Below, piece after piece: positions 20,871 to 32,231 of a stretch of 64,000 nt of DNA. Under the pieces are notes generated by a model, which had not been told where the DNA came from, did no database searches, and worked only from the letters and a program-made list of their open reading frames with translations. Source of the stretch: Arachis hypogaea (Eukaryota > Streptophyta > Magnoliopsida > Fabales > Fabaceae); contig NC_092051.1 of the NCBI RefSeq assembly GCF_003086295.3, positions 78,252,445 to 78,316,444 of the forward strand, given 5' to 3'. Numbering within the stretch: position 1 is the stretch's first letter; each line of letters begins with the position of its first letter. The position numbers and the translations under genes were made by a program.

Positions 20871-22112
20871 CGTAATAAACTTCTAAACAACTGATAAACT
20901 TCTACTTATCATACTAAAATCAAATATTAAACTCATCCAAAAATTCAAGCCTAAATTTATTCTTACTTATTTTCTTCTTTTCTAATTACTTCTTCACGCA
21001 ATAATTTACCATGTGCCAAACGTTATATTATTTTATCTATCTTATAATCTACACGTGAGAACCAAAATCAAGCGTGATTATCCCTAGGTAGTAGCTTAAC
21101 TCCCAATTGTAGTCCTTGAGTAATTTCCTCCATCTTCATGGAGGTAGTTCCCCTTGCTCCACATCTTTAACACAAGTATAAACACAGCAGGCTCCAGATC
21201 GTGAGTCAGAGATTCCACTTCGTATTATTCAACGAGGTGTTATCGTAGATCCTAACTGGTCCTGGAGGTTCACATAACACAAGTACCGATGATGTAGCTA
21301 ATCATTCTTTCAAGTTCTGGAGGAATTACAATTCGGCGTTTGAGCCAATAGAGCATCCTTGTGTATTAATTTAGTCATAAGTAACGTAATTCGCAAAAGT
21401 AAGGCTTCACTACTCCTTGCGATATTGCACCCTCGCAAGTCTTGTCCTTCGGATTTATAATTCGTGTCCTAGAGAACTAACAGACCAATGATTGTGTCTA
21501 AGAATTATATACGATGTTGAAATGAACTCGAGTTATTTGAAGGAATACCAAGCTTAGAAGAGGGTAAACAATTTCGAATGGTATCCATACAAATTTGAAA
21601 AGACGCATTGTGTTATGATCAGACAAGGTTGTAAAAAATAAGAAAATGCACCAGAAAGGGAATTAGAGTGCACCCCAAGAAAGGAATTCCAAATTAAGAA
21701 TCTTTAGAGGAAACAATACGGCAAATTGAATCAAATTAGGTATTTACTGATTTTAAGAGTATTAAGAGCCCTTCAATAAAGGCGGTTCAACCTAACAGTA
21801 CGTGTTCAGGCATACATCAAGGAGTACAAGGTTCGCGTGAGGATATGTGCAAACAAGGAATAGGATTGGGCAAGGTTCAATTTATTCACCAAGAGGGATT
21901 TCAAAATAAAGAACTCTAAGGTAATTTACAAGGGAAAAGGTAGGTCGGTTCACAAGGATGTATTGGGCCTTCATTCGTATAAGACCTCACACCGTCATTA
22001 AAATCACCGTGCTTCGGCACCATTACTCTGATTCTTTGGTCTTTAAGAATTGGATTATTTGCCCACGCCAACCAAAATGTCCCTAAGTTCCATCAACTCT
22101 AGCGGCCTTACT
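20871..22112 (-). other. Element B, unreadable pol remnant
   Basis: No frame longer than a few dozen codons. On the minus strand, 21260-21170 gives THDLEPAVFILVLKMW, similar to the RNase H segment THDLELAAVVFALKIW of Tekay-type pol, which is the only recognisable piece. RT and integrase motifs cannot be found by eye. The length is far below a full pol, so large deletions are likely. Confidence 0.4.
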
Positions 22113-22400
22113 CTAAGCAGCACAAGTGAATTTGGTCCTAAATTTTGATACTAAGTTTGACACCTTTGTTCCCAAAACTTTCTCTCCGTCACAAACTATG
22201 AGTAAACGCGTTGTCCCAAAATCGAACAATACATTTAAAGTTGTATAACCAATTATACACCCACCTCTTATCTCAAGCAGCCACATAGGGCTTCCACAGT
22301 GGATACATGACTTTACTATTAGTTCTGACTGGCTAATTTTTCCCACGTCGGCAACACCTGGCAATGTGTCCAAACACCCCACAATTGTAGCATTGACCAT
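22113..22400 (-). pseudogene. Element B protease relic
   Basis: A 95-codon frame. VLFDFGTTRLLIV aligns with the retroviral-type aspartic protease signature D-S/T-G-A-T-H-S-F-I. Here the catalytic triplet is DFG, which would not be active. The frame is shifted relative to the gag frame just upstream and stops at TCAA. Confidence 0.6.
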
Positions 22401-22890
22401 CTCCTTTCGCTAGGTGAAACTGGGCTTTGTTGTTTCTTCTGAAGTTTCTTTGACCGCGAGGATGCTGAGTGGCATGTCTGTCCCTTTTGAAGATCTGGCC
22501 TCTAGGTGGAAAATACTTTTCATGACCTTTGCTACTGGTACCGCCACGAACATCTTTCTCCAAAGTCGTCTCCTTGGCATAATCCGCAATAATTGTTGCC
22601 TTGTCCACCAATTCAGAGAATCTACTAATCTCCAATGGAGCCTCAACAGACATGATATCTTCCCTCAGCCCTACTTCGTATTTGACACATTTCCATCCCT
22701 CATAGGACTCAGAAGTACCCTGACTTATTTTCGAGGACTTATAGAGTTCCTCGAACTTGCTGGTGTATTTAGCTATAGTCGTGGACCCTTGCTTCAGTTG
22801 TAAGAGCTCCAACTCTCTGGCCTCCCTTAAGGAATCATGCACGTACTTTTTGTAGAAAGCTTCCCGGAATAATGCCCATGTAATGTCCAC
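22333..22890 (-). pseudogene. Element B gag core and zinc knuckle
   Basis: A 185-codon frame containing the gag core (WALFREAFYKKYVHDSLREARELELLQLKQG, then YTSKFEEL and GLREDI) and a C-terminal CCHC knuckle, CYNCGVFGHIARCC, with the spacing C-x2-C-x4-H-x4-C. The R- and G-rich stretch before the knuckle is typical of Tekay/Del gag. It is in frame with the N-terminal piece at 22933-23319, separated by two stops. The product would bind RNA and form the particle. Confidence 0.78.
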
Positions 22891-22932
22891 CTTCTGTAGG
22901 TCTAGTAGTCGGCGCTCTCCTTGCTACCATTG

Positions 22933-23319
22933 TTAGGCTTCTCCCATTAGTTGATAAGCTGCATATTTCACGAACTGATTACTCGGGACTTGTTGAGTCT
23001 GTAATGCACCCTCCATAGCTTTGAACCAGTTGTCTACTTTAGCAGGATTTATCGATCCATTGAAAACCGGCGGGTCAGCTTTCAGAAACGCAGCTAGAGT
23101 TCTCGGAATACCAACTAAGTTGTCATCAGCACCTTCTTCATTTTCTCTTCTTACTGATTGCCTGGTTCGCCGCATAGCACGAGTAGTCCTCGCAGTGCTT
23201 GCTTGAATCGTGTTAGCTAAGTTAGTCATCGCCACCATAAGTTCCGCGTGATTATCTGTTGATGGTTTACCCTCATAATCTCTCTGTATAGGTGATCGAC
23301 CTTGTCCGCGAGTAGCCAT
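22933..23319 (-). pseudogene. Element B gag N-terminal part
   Basis: Starts MATRGQGRSPIQRDYEG about 200 bases after the primer site and ends FVKYAAYQLMGEA. It then meets TAA and, two codons later, TAG, before the frame goes on into 22890. The segment FLKADPPVFNGSINPAKVDNWFKAMEGAL matches the FxGxxxPxxAxxWL pattern common in plant Ty3 gag. The start codon is the first in this frame after the primer site. Confidence 0.75.
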
Positions 23320-23527
23320 TTGGGTTCCTGTCTACACCAAACAGTTGATATTAAGGTGATCAGTCTCAATATCAAAAGTCTAGTGCTTCAATTATCCCAA
23401 ACAGGCACTCACCAAAAAGCATGATATGCAATATCAAGTAGATAACCTAATAGCATCAAAGAAAAAGACACACAGAGTATGCAATGAAGCACAATCGGTC
23501 CATCCCTCAGTCTCACGAGGACGAACC
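23320..23527 (-). other. Element B leader
   Basis: About 200 bases between primer site and gag, with no coding frame. On the minus strand it begins GGTTCGTCCTCGTGAGACTG. Confidence 0.5.
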
Positions 23528-23539
23528 TCTCTGATACCA
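23528..23539 (-). other. Primer-binding site, element B (initiator tRNA-Met type)
   Basis: Minus strand TGGTATCAGAGA, the standard plant initiator tRNA-Met primer site, five bases from the LTR end at 23545. Confidence 0.85.
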
Positions 23540-23544
23540 CTAAA

Positions 23545-24736
23545 TGTAAGACTCTAATTAGCCTAAGCTTTACCTCGCATCATAAAGCAAAGGTTAATCA
23601 AAGGTTACGACAGTTTTAATCTCGTACATATAATATATAGAAGAAATAATATAATCTAGAAGCCCGATGAAAGATATAGCTCAAAAATAGGATTTGAAAA
23701 GCCAAAACGTACTAACGGAGCTACCAACTTAAAGCACAAGATATATATATAGATAATATAGCAAAAGATAAGAGTATAGTATCATAAGAATCTAGCCACG
23801 GCTCGCGGAGTTTAAGCCGGCTAGCCATACACAGACTATACAGAAACTAGACAGTAAAAATCAGCTAATACAAGTTTTTCTCTCTCAAATACAAGCCTCT
23901 AAACAAAACAAAATACAAAATGAGAGATGTATAAACAAAATAAATCAAAAAGACTCCAAGAGTAACAGGATCCTGCGCTTCTGTCACCATCCAAGCAACT
24001 CACCGAGGTGAGTTGTGACCTGCATCTGAAAAACACAACAGAAATATGGTATGAGAACCGGAGGTTTTCAGAATGATAACAATGCCCAGTGATGTAGGAT
24101 ATAAGACCCCGAGACGCCAAAGGCAATCCTAGACTTCATATCCATCACAAGATCTCATCTTAAGGCATAACTTAAATGATAAGGCATATATATAAACCTT
24201 AACATAGCTCAAAGCCTTAGCAGTACAAAATGGGTATTCTAACTTAAAGGATTCTCTAGTCTAACAATTCTCCGCTGTCCCACAGCCTTCACCAACCTAT
24301 CCTCTGTGCGATTCCATCACCGTCGCCTTCTGAATCTCCTCAATCCCAGCAGAAAGCACAATTATATACAATGCAAGTAAGACACAAGCAGAAGCATATA
24401 AAGTAAGTAGTCAAGTAAGCAAGTAGTCATGTTATTCAATTAGGCATACAATTTCAAGTCGGCAAAGCAAACAAACAGATAAAAAATGCACATGATGTCG
24501 CCCTACTGGCTGTGATATCACATTGTTGGTTCAACTGCCAACCCGACACATCTCCATGGAGATGTCGCCCTTCGGAATCGTCATTGGGAACCCCCGAGAT
24601 ATAGTGCTTAGATCACCGTCCAAGGTTTTGTGTCTGTGCACTCTATTGATCCGAAGGGATGCAAGCGGGATACTCTTGCCTTAGACCTCACATCTCAATG
24701 TAAGCGGGATTTAACCACCATCCTTATGCCGCCGCC
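23545..24736 (-). repeat. 5' LTR of element B, 3' part
   Basis: The LTR ends in TCTTACA (minus strand) at 23545 next to the primer site. The other part is 33846-36248; together they make about 3.6 kb. CCGCC at 24732-24736 is the target duplication of G. No coding frame is supported. Confidence 0.85.
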
Positions 24737-26416
24737 TGGTGCACAAAATTGTGATCATACTTTTCACAACTCCGCACAACTAACCAGCAAGTGCACTGGG
24801 TCGTCCAAGTAATACCTTAAGTGAGTAAGGGTCGATCCCATGGAGATTGTCGGCTTGAAGCAAGCTATGGTCATCTTGTAAATCTTAGTCAGGCGAATTC
24901 AAGTGGTTATGAGGTTTTGATAATTAAAAGATAAATAAAACATAAAATAAGATAAAGATACTTATGTAATTCATTGGTGGGAATTTTAGATAAGCGTTTG
25001 GAGATGCTTTGTTGCTTCTGAACCTCTGCTTTCCTACTGTCTTCATCCAATCATGCGTGCTCCCTTCCATGGCAAGTTGTATGATCCTCTCGGATGAAAA
25101 ATACCAAGTACGGTTTCTGCACGGCTAATCAACTGTTGGATTTTTCGTCTCGGATGAAAATACCAGGTATAGCTTCCGCACGGCTAATCATCTGTCGGTT
25201 CTCACAAGCGTCGAAATATAATCTCTCTATCCTTTTGTGCACTGTCACTGCAGCCAACATTCGCGAGTTTGAAGCTCGTCACAGTCATCCCTTTTCAGAT
25301 CCTACTCGGAATACCACAAACAAGGTTTAGACTTTTCGGATCTCAGGAATGCTGCCAATTGGTTCTAGCCTATACCACCACGAAGGTTCTAATCTCACGA
25401 ACTCGGTCAATGGATTATAGACCCAGGAGAATATACTCCGGCTGTCGTCCAATAACTACGTTGAACATCATGTAGACCGCTTGTGGTTGTCAGGCACGCG
25501 GATCTTGCCTAAGCGAGTAACGAAGATAGTGGGTGATTGTCACGGGACACCCCTTCATTCTGACTTAACTGAATTAAGTACGAAAGTATATCTTGGAGAA
25601 GAAGTAAGCTTAAATTGAAAGAGAAACAATAGTACTTGCATTAATTCATGAAGAATAGCAGAGCTCCGCACCTTAATCTATGAGGTGTAGAAACTCCACC
25701 GTAGAAAATACATAAGAGAAAAGAGGTCTAGGCATGGCCGTGAGGCTAGCCTCCAAATGTAACATAAAATTTCCCAAGTGTTTGAATACAATAGTAAAAA
25801 GTGCTATTTATACAAAACTAGTTACTAGGGTTTACAGAAAATAAGTAACTAAGTGCAGATAGTGCAGAAATCCACTTCCGGGGCCCACTTGGTGTGTGCT
25901 TGGGCTGAGCATTGAACTTTACACGTGCATAGGCCATTTCTAGAGTTAAACGCCAGCTTGGATGCCAGTTTGGGCGTTTAACTCCAGTTCTGGTGCAAGT
26001 TCTGGCATTTTACGCTAGAAAAGGGTCTCTCGCTGGCTTTGAACGTCAGTTTGGGCCATCAAATCTCTAGCAAAGTATGGACTATTATGTATTGATAGAA
26101 AGCCTAAGATGTCTACTTTCCAACGGAATTGAGAGCGCACCAATTGGGGTTTTGTAGCTCTATAAAATCCACTTTGAGTGCAGGAGGGTCAGAATCCAAC
26201 ATCATCTGCAGTCCTTTCTCAGCCTCTGAATCAGACTTTTGCTCAGATCCCTCAATTTCAGCCAGAAAATACCTAAAATTACAGAAAAATACAAACTCAT
26301 AGTAAAGTCCAAAAATGTGATTTTTGCATAAAAACTAATAAAAATAAAAGTAACTAAAACATACTAAAAACTATGTAAAAACAATGCCAAAAAGCGTATA
26401 AATTATCCGCTCATCA
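24737..26416 (-). repeat. 3' LTR of element G
   Basis: 1,680 bases on the minus strand, TGATGAGCGG to GTGCACCA. It is about 70 bases longer than the 5' LTR, which lacks a block around 32537. A TATA-like GTATAAATA equivalent lies near 25805. Palindromes are at 25940-26060 and the shared module near 26075-26180. The CDS-like frames at 25094-25475 are LTR sequence. Confidence 0.92.
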
Positions 26417-26453
26417 CAACACCAAACTTAAATTATTGCTTGTCCCCAAGCAA
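26417..26453 (-). other. 3' stem-loop and putative polypurine-tract region of G
   Basis: On the minus strand TTGCTTG GGGA CAAGCAA (26453-26436) forms a 7-bp stem, followed by TAATTT and AAGTTTGGTGTTG ending at the LTR start. The arrangement is the same as in E and K. Confidence 0.65.
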
Positions 26454-27712
26454 CCAAAAATAAAATAGGATAAAAAGAAGAGAAAATACAATAAGTTTCA
26501 AAATATCAATGAAGATTAGTCTTAATTAAATGAACGAGACTAGTAGCTTTTTGCTTCTGAACAGTTTTGGCATCTCACTTTATCCTTTGAAGTTCAAAAT
26601 GATTGGCATCCATAGGAACTCAGAATTCAGATAGTGTTATTGATTCTCCTAGTTCAGTATGTTGATTTTTTAACACAGCTACTTTATGAGTCTTGGCCGT
26701 GACTCTAAGCATATGGTTTTCCAGTATTACCACTAGATACATAAATGCCACAGACACATAACTGGGTGAACCTTTTTAGATTGTGACTCAGCTTTGCTAG
26801 AGTCCCCAGTTAGAGGTGCCCAGAGTTCTTAAGCACACTCTTTTTGCTTTGGACTACGACTTTAACCGCTCAGTCTCAAGCTTTTCACTTGACACATTCA
26901 CGCCACAAGCACATGGTTAGGGACAGCTTAATTTAGCCGCTTAGGCCAGGATTTTATTCCTTTGGGCCCTCCTATCCATTAATTCTCAAAGCCTTGGATC
27001 TTTTTTACCCTTACCTTTTAGTTTAAAGGGTTATTGGCATTTTGCTCTTGCATTTTGGTTTAAAGAGCTATTGGCTTTTTCTGCTTGCTTTTTCTTTTTC
27101 TTTCTTTTTCTTTTTTTTTTGCAATAAATTTTTTTTTTTGCAAGCTTTGTGTTTTCCACTGCTTTTTCTTTCTTTAAGAATCAATTTTATGATTTTTTAG
27201 ATTATCAATAACATTTCTCTTTTTTTCATTATTCTTTCAAGGGCCAACAATTTTAACATTCATAAACTTCACTATAAAAAATATGCACTGTTCAAGCATT
27301 CATTCAGAAAACAAAAAGTATTGCCACCATATCAAAATAATTAAACTAATTTCAAGATAAATTTCGAAATTTATGTACTTCTTTTTCTTTTTCAGAAAAC
27401 ATTTTTCAATTAAGAAAGGTGAAAGATTCATGGAATCATTCATAGCTTTAAGACATAGACACTAGACACTAATGATCATGTAATGAAGACACAAACATAG
27501 ACAAAACATAAAGCATAAAAACCAAAAACAGAAAAGAAAATAAACAAGGAGATTAAAGAATGGGTCTACCTTTGTGATGGTGGCTTCTTCTTCCTCTTGA
27601 AGAACCAATGGAGTTTTTGAGCTCCTTTATGTCTCTTCCTTGCCTTTGTTACTTTTTTCTCATGGCCTTTTGGTCCATTAGTGGTTATGGAAAACAAAAA
27701 GCTGAGCTTTTC
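26454..27712 (-). other. Element G 3' noncoding region
   Basis: AT-rich, no coding frame. Minus strand 26990-26570 matches E 18280-18690. The two related blocks are near 26905 (CATGTGCTTGTGGCGTGAAT) and near 26760 (TTATGTGTCTGTGGCATTTA). A short relic of the third-ORF region lies at about 27560-27720. Confidence 0.6.
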
Positions 27713-27730
27713 CACACCAAACTTAAAAGG

Positions 27731-27750
27731 TTTGCTCGTCCTCGAGCAAA
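27731..27750 (-). other. AGGA-loop stem-loop, upstream copy in G
   Basis: Minus strand TTTGCTCG AGGA CGAGCAAA, an 8-bp stem. It is followed by CCTTTTAAGTTTGGTGTGG. Compared with the 3' copy (TTGCTTG/CAAGCAA) one pair has changed from T-A to C-G on both sides. Confidence 0.65.
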
Positions 27751-27984
27751 ATAAAATAGAAGATAGTAGAAGAAGAATGATGCAATTAATTTTGAAAACT
27801 TATTACTGTATGCAAGAAAAATTAAAAAGAATTGAAAAAGAATTAAAAAAATTGGAATGATTATTAATTTTTGAAAATAGAAATTGAAAGATGAATGTTT
27901 AAAATATGTTTGACGCAAAAAATTATGAATTAAAACATGAAAAATTGAAAAAAATCATATTGGAAACAAAACAACCTTCCTTGT

Positions 27985-28205
27985 GTTATCCTGGCCTTAA
28001 ACGCCCAGAATGCTATCCATTCTGGCGTTTAATGCCTACTTGATTGCCTCTTTGGGCGTTTAACGCCAAGCCAGATACCCTGGCTGGCGTTAAACGCCAG
28101 GAATCGTTCTTTACTGGGCATTTTTTTGAACGCCCAGAATGCTGCCTGCATGGGTGTTAAATGTCCATTCTGCTATCCTTACTGGCGTTTAAACGCCAGT
28201 AAGCC
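27985..28205. repeat. Palindromic GGCGTTTAACGCC array in the 3' region of G
   Basis: Six or seven imperfect units, including GGCGTTTAACGCC and GGCGTTAAACGCC forms and GGCGTTTAAACGCC near 28183. It is at the same relative position as the array of E. Confidence 0.85.
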
Positions 28206-28356
28206 TGTCCTCCAGGTGTGCTGTTTTGATGCTATTTTTGATTCCGCTTTAATTCTGCAACTGTTTTTATGACTCCACATGATCATCAACATAAAGAAAA
28301 CATAAAATAACAATGGAAAACAAATGTCTATAAAAAAATAAATATAATTAAATAAC

Positions 28357-28374
28357 ATTGGGTTGCCTCCCAAT
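28357..28374 (-). other. Post-pol stem-loop, element G
   Basis: Minus strand ATTGGG AGGCAA CCCAAT, 6-bp stem, preceded by GAAGCACTT. This is also the intact version of the site into which F inserted in E. Confidence 0.65.
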
Positions 28375-28422
28375 AAGTGCTTCTTTAATGTCAATAGCTT
28401 GACAGTGAGCTCTTAGAGAGCT

Positions 28423-29286
28423 TCACAGAGACTCAGAGCATGATGGTGGCCTCCCAACACAAAACTTAGAGTTTGAGTGTGGGGGCTCTGTTTGACTCTG
28501 TATTGAGAGAAGCTTTTCATGCTTCCTCTCCACGGTTACAGAGGAAGATCCTTGAGCCTTAAACACAAGGTAGTCCTTATTCAGTTGCAAGACTAACTCT
28601 CCTCTGTCCACATCAATCACAACCCTTGCTGTGGCTAGGAAGGGTCTTCCAAGGATGATGGATTCATCCTCATCCTTCCCAGTGTCTAGGATTATGAAGT
28701 CAGCAGGGATGTACAGACCTTCAACCTTCACTAAGACATCCTCTACAAGTCCATAAGCCTGTTTCATTATTTTGTCGGCCATCTCTAGTGAGATTCTCGC
28801 AGCTTGTACCTCAAAGATCCCTAGTTTCTCCATTATAGAGAGTGGCATGAGGTTTATACCTGATCCCAGGTCACACAGAGCCTTCTCAAAGGTCATGGTG
28901 CCTATGATATAGGGTAGTAAGAACCTTCCGGGATCCGGTTTCTTTTGAGGTAATTTCTGCTGAACCAGGGTATTCAGTTTATTGATGAGAAATGGAGGTT
29001 CATCCTCCCAAGTCTCATTACCAAATAACTTGGCATTCAGCTTCATGATTGGTCCTAGATACCGAGCAACTTGCTCTTCAACAATATCTTCATCCTCTTC
29101 AGAGGAAGAATACTCATCAGAGCTTATGAATGGCAATAGTAAGTTCAGTGGAATCTCTATGGTTTCTATATGAGCCTCAGATTCCTTTGGTTCCTCATTA
29201 GAGAACTCCTTATTGGTCAGTGGATGTCTAGCAAGGTCTTTCTCACTGGAAATCACTGCTATTTTACTCTCTCCAGGTTTGGCCAC
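28423..29286 (-). pseudogene. Element G protease with C-terminal tail
   Basis: A 287-codon frame. The protease aspartate is D139 in CDLGSGINLMP, followed by LILGRPFLATAR-like IILGRPFLATARVVIDV. Right after LNKDYLVFKAQG comes the tail [23 protein letters not shown], the same tail that follows RNase H in E. The frame is open but has no start of its own: it would be the end of a gag-protease polyprotein whose upstream part holds several stops. Acidic residues (SSSEEDEDIVEE) precede the protease domain. Confidence 0.8.
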
Positions 29287-29755
29287 TTTGGATATAGCTA
29301 TGGCCTTGCACTCTCTTTTGGGATTCTCTTCTGTATTGCTTGGGGAGAGTACTAGGAGGGATTTCAGTAACCCTTTTACTCAGCTGACCCACTTGTGCCT
29401 CCAACTTTCTGATGGAGGACATTGTTTCAGCCATGAAACTGAGAGTGGTCTTAGATAGATCAGAGACTATGGTTGCTAAGTCAGAGAGACTCTACTTAGA
29501 ATTCTCTATCTGTTGCTGAGAAGATGATGGAAAAGGCTTGCTATTGCCAAACTAAATTCTCCCACCATTATTATCATTGAAGCCTTGATTAGGTTTCTGC
29601 TGATCCTTCCATGAGAAATTTGGATGATTTCTCCATGAAGGATTATAGGTGTTTCCATAGGATTCTCCCATGTAATTCACCTCTTCCACTGCAGGATTCT
29701 CAGGGTCATAAGCTTCTCCTTCAGAGGAGGCTCCTTTAGTACTGCTGGATGCAGC
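29287..29755 (-). pseudogene. Element G gag-protease linker
   Basis: Degenerate coding sequence in the gag frame with several stops: pieces such as EEVNYMGESYGNTYNPSWRNHPNFSWKDQQKPNQGF, ATIVSDLSKTTLSFMAETMSSIRKLEAQVGQLSKR and IPPSTLPKQ can be read. These match the N- and Q-rich gag C-terminal part of K. Confidence 0.6.
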
Positions 29756-30085
29756 TTACATTCCAGTCTGATTCTGAGAAATCATATTGACTTGCTGAGT
29801 CAATATTTTATTCTGAGCCAATATGGCATTCAGAGTATCAATCTCAAAAACTTCTTTCTTTTGAGTTATCCCATTATTCACAGGATTTCTTTCAGAAGTG
29901 TACATGAACTGGTTATTTGCAACCATTTCAATGAGTTCCTGGGCTTCTGCAGGGGTTTTCTTCAGATAAAGAGATCTACCAGCAGAGTGGTCCAATGACA
30001 TCTTGGATAATTTAGACAGACCATCATAAAATATACATAAGATGCTCCATTCTGAAAGCATGTTAGAAGGACACCTTCTGATCAA
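29756..30085 (-). pseudogene. Element G gag, central to C-terminal part
   Basis: 109 codons: RCPSNMLSEWSILCIFYDGLSKLSKMSLDHSAG and the TPAEAQELIEMVANNQF motif conserved in E and K. It is separated from the N-terminal part by stops after QTFR and in KSLYEA. Loss of WERY-type residues at that junction suggests G-to-A changes. Confidence 0.75.
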
Positions 30086-30130
30086 TTGCTTGTATCTTTT
30101 TCAAGCTTCATAAAGGGATTTACCTTCCTT

Positions 30131-30706
30131 CTATCTGAAAGTTTGGACTTCCACCCTAAGCTTACTCATTTTTTGAGGGGGAAAGAATTTGGCCAAGAAA
30201 GCATTGACCAACTTTTTCCAAGAGTTCAGGCTTTCTTTAGGTTGTGAGTCCAACCATATCCTAGCTCTGTCTCTTACTGCAAAGGGGAAAAGCATAATTC
30301 TGTAGACCTTGGGATTAACCCCATTGGTCTTAACATTGTCATATATTTGCAAGAATTCAGCTAAGAACTGATGAGGATCTTTCAATGGAAGTCCATGAAA
30401 CTTGCAATTCTGCTGCATTAGAGAAACTAATTGAGGTTTAAGCTCAAAGTTTTTTGCTCTAATTGCAGGAATTGAGATGCTTCTTCCATAGAAGTTGGAA
30501 GTTGGTGCAGTAAAGTCACCAACCATCTTTCTTGCATCTCCACCATTGTTGTTAGGTTTGGCTGCCATGTCTGCTTCTTTTTCAAAAATTTCTGTAAGGT
30601 CCTCTCCAGAGTATTGTGCTTTAGCTTCTCTTAGCTTCCTCTTTAGAGTCCTTTCAGGTTCAGGATCAGCTTCAACAAGAATGTCTTTATCCCTGTTCTT
30701 GCTCAT
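30131..30706 (-). pseudogene. Element G gag N-terminal part
   Basis: From ATG at 30706: MSKNRDKDILVEADPEPERTLKRKLREAKAQ, then SISIPAIRAKNFELKPQLVSLMQQNCKFHGLPLKDPHQFL and the core LFPFAVRDRARIWLDSQPKESLNSWKKLVNAFLAKFFPP. The upstream frame to 30742 adds hydrophobic residues that are not shared with E or K, so 30706 is preferred. It ends in a stop after LRVEVQTFR, where siblings continue. About 190 residues of gag. Confidence 0.8.
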
Positions 30707-30742
30707 ATGAAAAAGAAGATAATAGAAAAGAAGAGGAATCAT

Positions 30743-32207
30743 CTATGTCACAGTATAGAGATTTCTTTATGTGAGTAGAAGAATAGAAGAATAGAAAAAT
30801 GAGAATAGAGAGGATAAGAGGAATTCGAACACAGAGAGAGAAAGAGGGTTCAAATTATGAGTAGAAGAGAAGTGTTAGTGAATAAAAAAATAAATAAATG
30901 GAAAGAGATGAGAGAGAGAGTATTCGAATTTTAAGAAGAGGGAGAAGAAAAATATTTTTATTTTTATTTAATTAATTAAGTTAGAATTCAAAATTTAAGA
31001 AAAGAATTAAGAGCGAATTGAAAACTAAATAAATTAATTAATTAAAAAGATTTTTGAAAAAATTGTATTTAGTTTTCGAAAATGAGAAGTGAAAACGTAG
31101 TTAGGTGGTTTTGAAAAAGATAAGAAATAGTAAACTTTTTAAAATTAAAACAAACAAATCAAGTGGTTAATTGAAAAAGATTTGAAAATAAATTTTGAAA
31201 AGATAAGAAGTTAGAAAAAGATTTTGAAATTAAAATTTTGAAAAAGATATGATTGAAATTTATTTTGAAAAATATTGAAAAAGAAATAAAAAATATTTGA
31301 TTTTTAAAATTAAAGTTGATGACTTGACTAACAAGAAACTAAAAGATATGATTCTAGAATTTAAAGATTGAACTTTTCTTAACAAGAAAGTAGAAAACTT
31401 GAAATTTTTGAATCAAAACATTAATTGTTAGTAAAGTTTTCAAAAATATGAAATAAAATTAAGGAAAAGATTTTGAAAATTTATTTAAGAAATTCGAAAA
31501 TATTAAGAAGAAAAATGAAAAAGATTTGATTTTTGAAAAAGAATTGAAAAGATAAAATTTTTTAAATTGAAATTTTGACTTGACTAACAAGAAACAACTA
31601 AATTTTAAAAAATCTTTGACTAAGTCAACTCAAAATTTCAAAATTTGTTAGTAAAATAAGGAAAAGATATTATTTTTTATTTTTATTTTTTTGAATTAAT
31701 GAAGAAAGAAAAAACAACAAAATGACACAAGACATAAAAATTTAAGATCAAAACAAGAAAAATATGCAAAAACACTTTGAATATTAGGATGAACACCAAG
31801 AACACTTTGAAGATCATGATGAACATCAAAAACATATTTTTGAAAATTATTAAGAAAAGAAAGACATGCAAGACACCAAACTTAAAAATTTTTAAACTTT
31901 AGACACTAATAATTCGAAAATGAACAAGAAAAAAAAGACAACACACAAAACAAGAAAAATTAAAGATTAAACAAGAAAAATCATCAAGAACAACTTAAAG
32001 ATCAAAGAACATAATGCATGTTGAATTTTCGAAAATTTAAGGAAAATTAAAAACATGCAATTGACACCAAACTTAAAATTTGACACTAGACACAAACAAG
32101 AAACATAAAAAAAATTTTCGATATTAAAAATAAAAAAACATAAACATAAAATAAAATTACCCAATTTAAGTAACAAGATGAACCATCAGTTGTCCAAATT
32201 TGAACAA
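30743..32207 (-). other. AT-rich untranslated leader of element G
   Basis: About 1.46 kb, A-rich on the plus strand, no coding frame. On the minus strand the box AAGTTTGGTGT occurs near 31870-31880 and 32063-32073. It is the counterpart of the leader of E. Confidence 0.7.
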
Positions 32208-32225
32208 TCCCCGGCAACGGCGCCA
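32208..32225 (-). other. Primer-binding site, element G
   Basis: Minus strand TGGCGCCGTTGCCGGGGA, six bases (AGTTTT) after the LTR end at 32232. Confidence 0.92.
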
Positions 32226-32231
32226 AAAACT

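Noticed and set aside
20871..22112. A host gene between the LTR remnant and gag of B
   Set aside because: There is no frame of useful length, no splice-like pattern with coding exons, and one short RNase H-like stretch supports a decayed pol.
22113..22400. DFG motif as a protein kinase signature
   Set aside because: There are no other kinase motifs. The context is a gag-protease junction, and the sequence aligns to the D-S/T-G protease signature.
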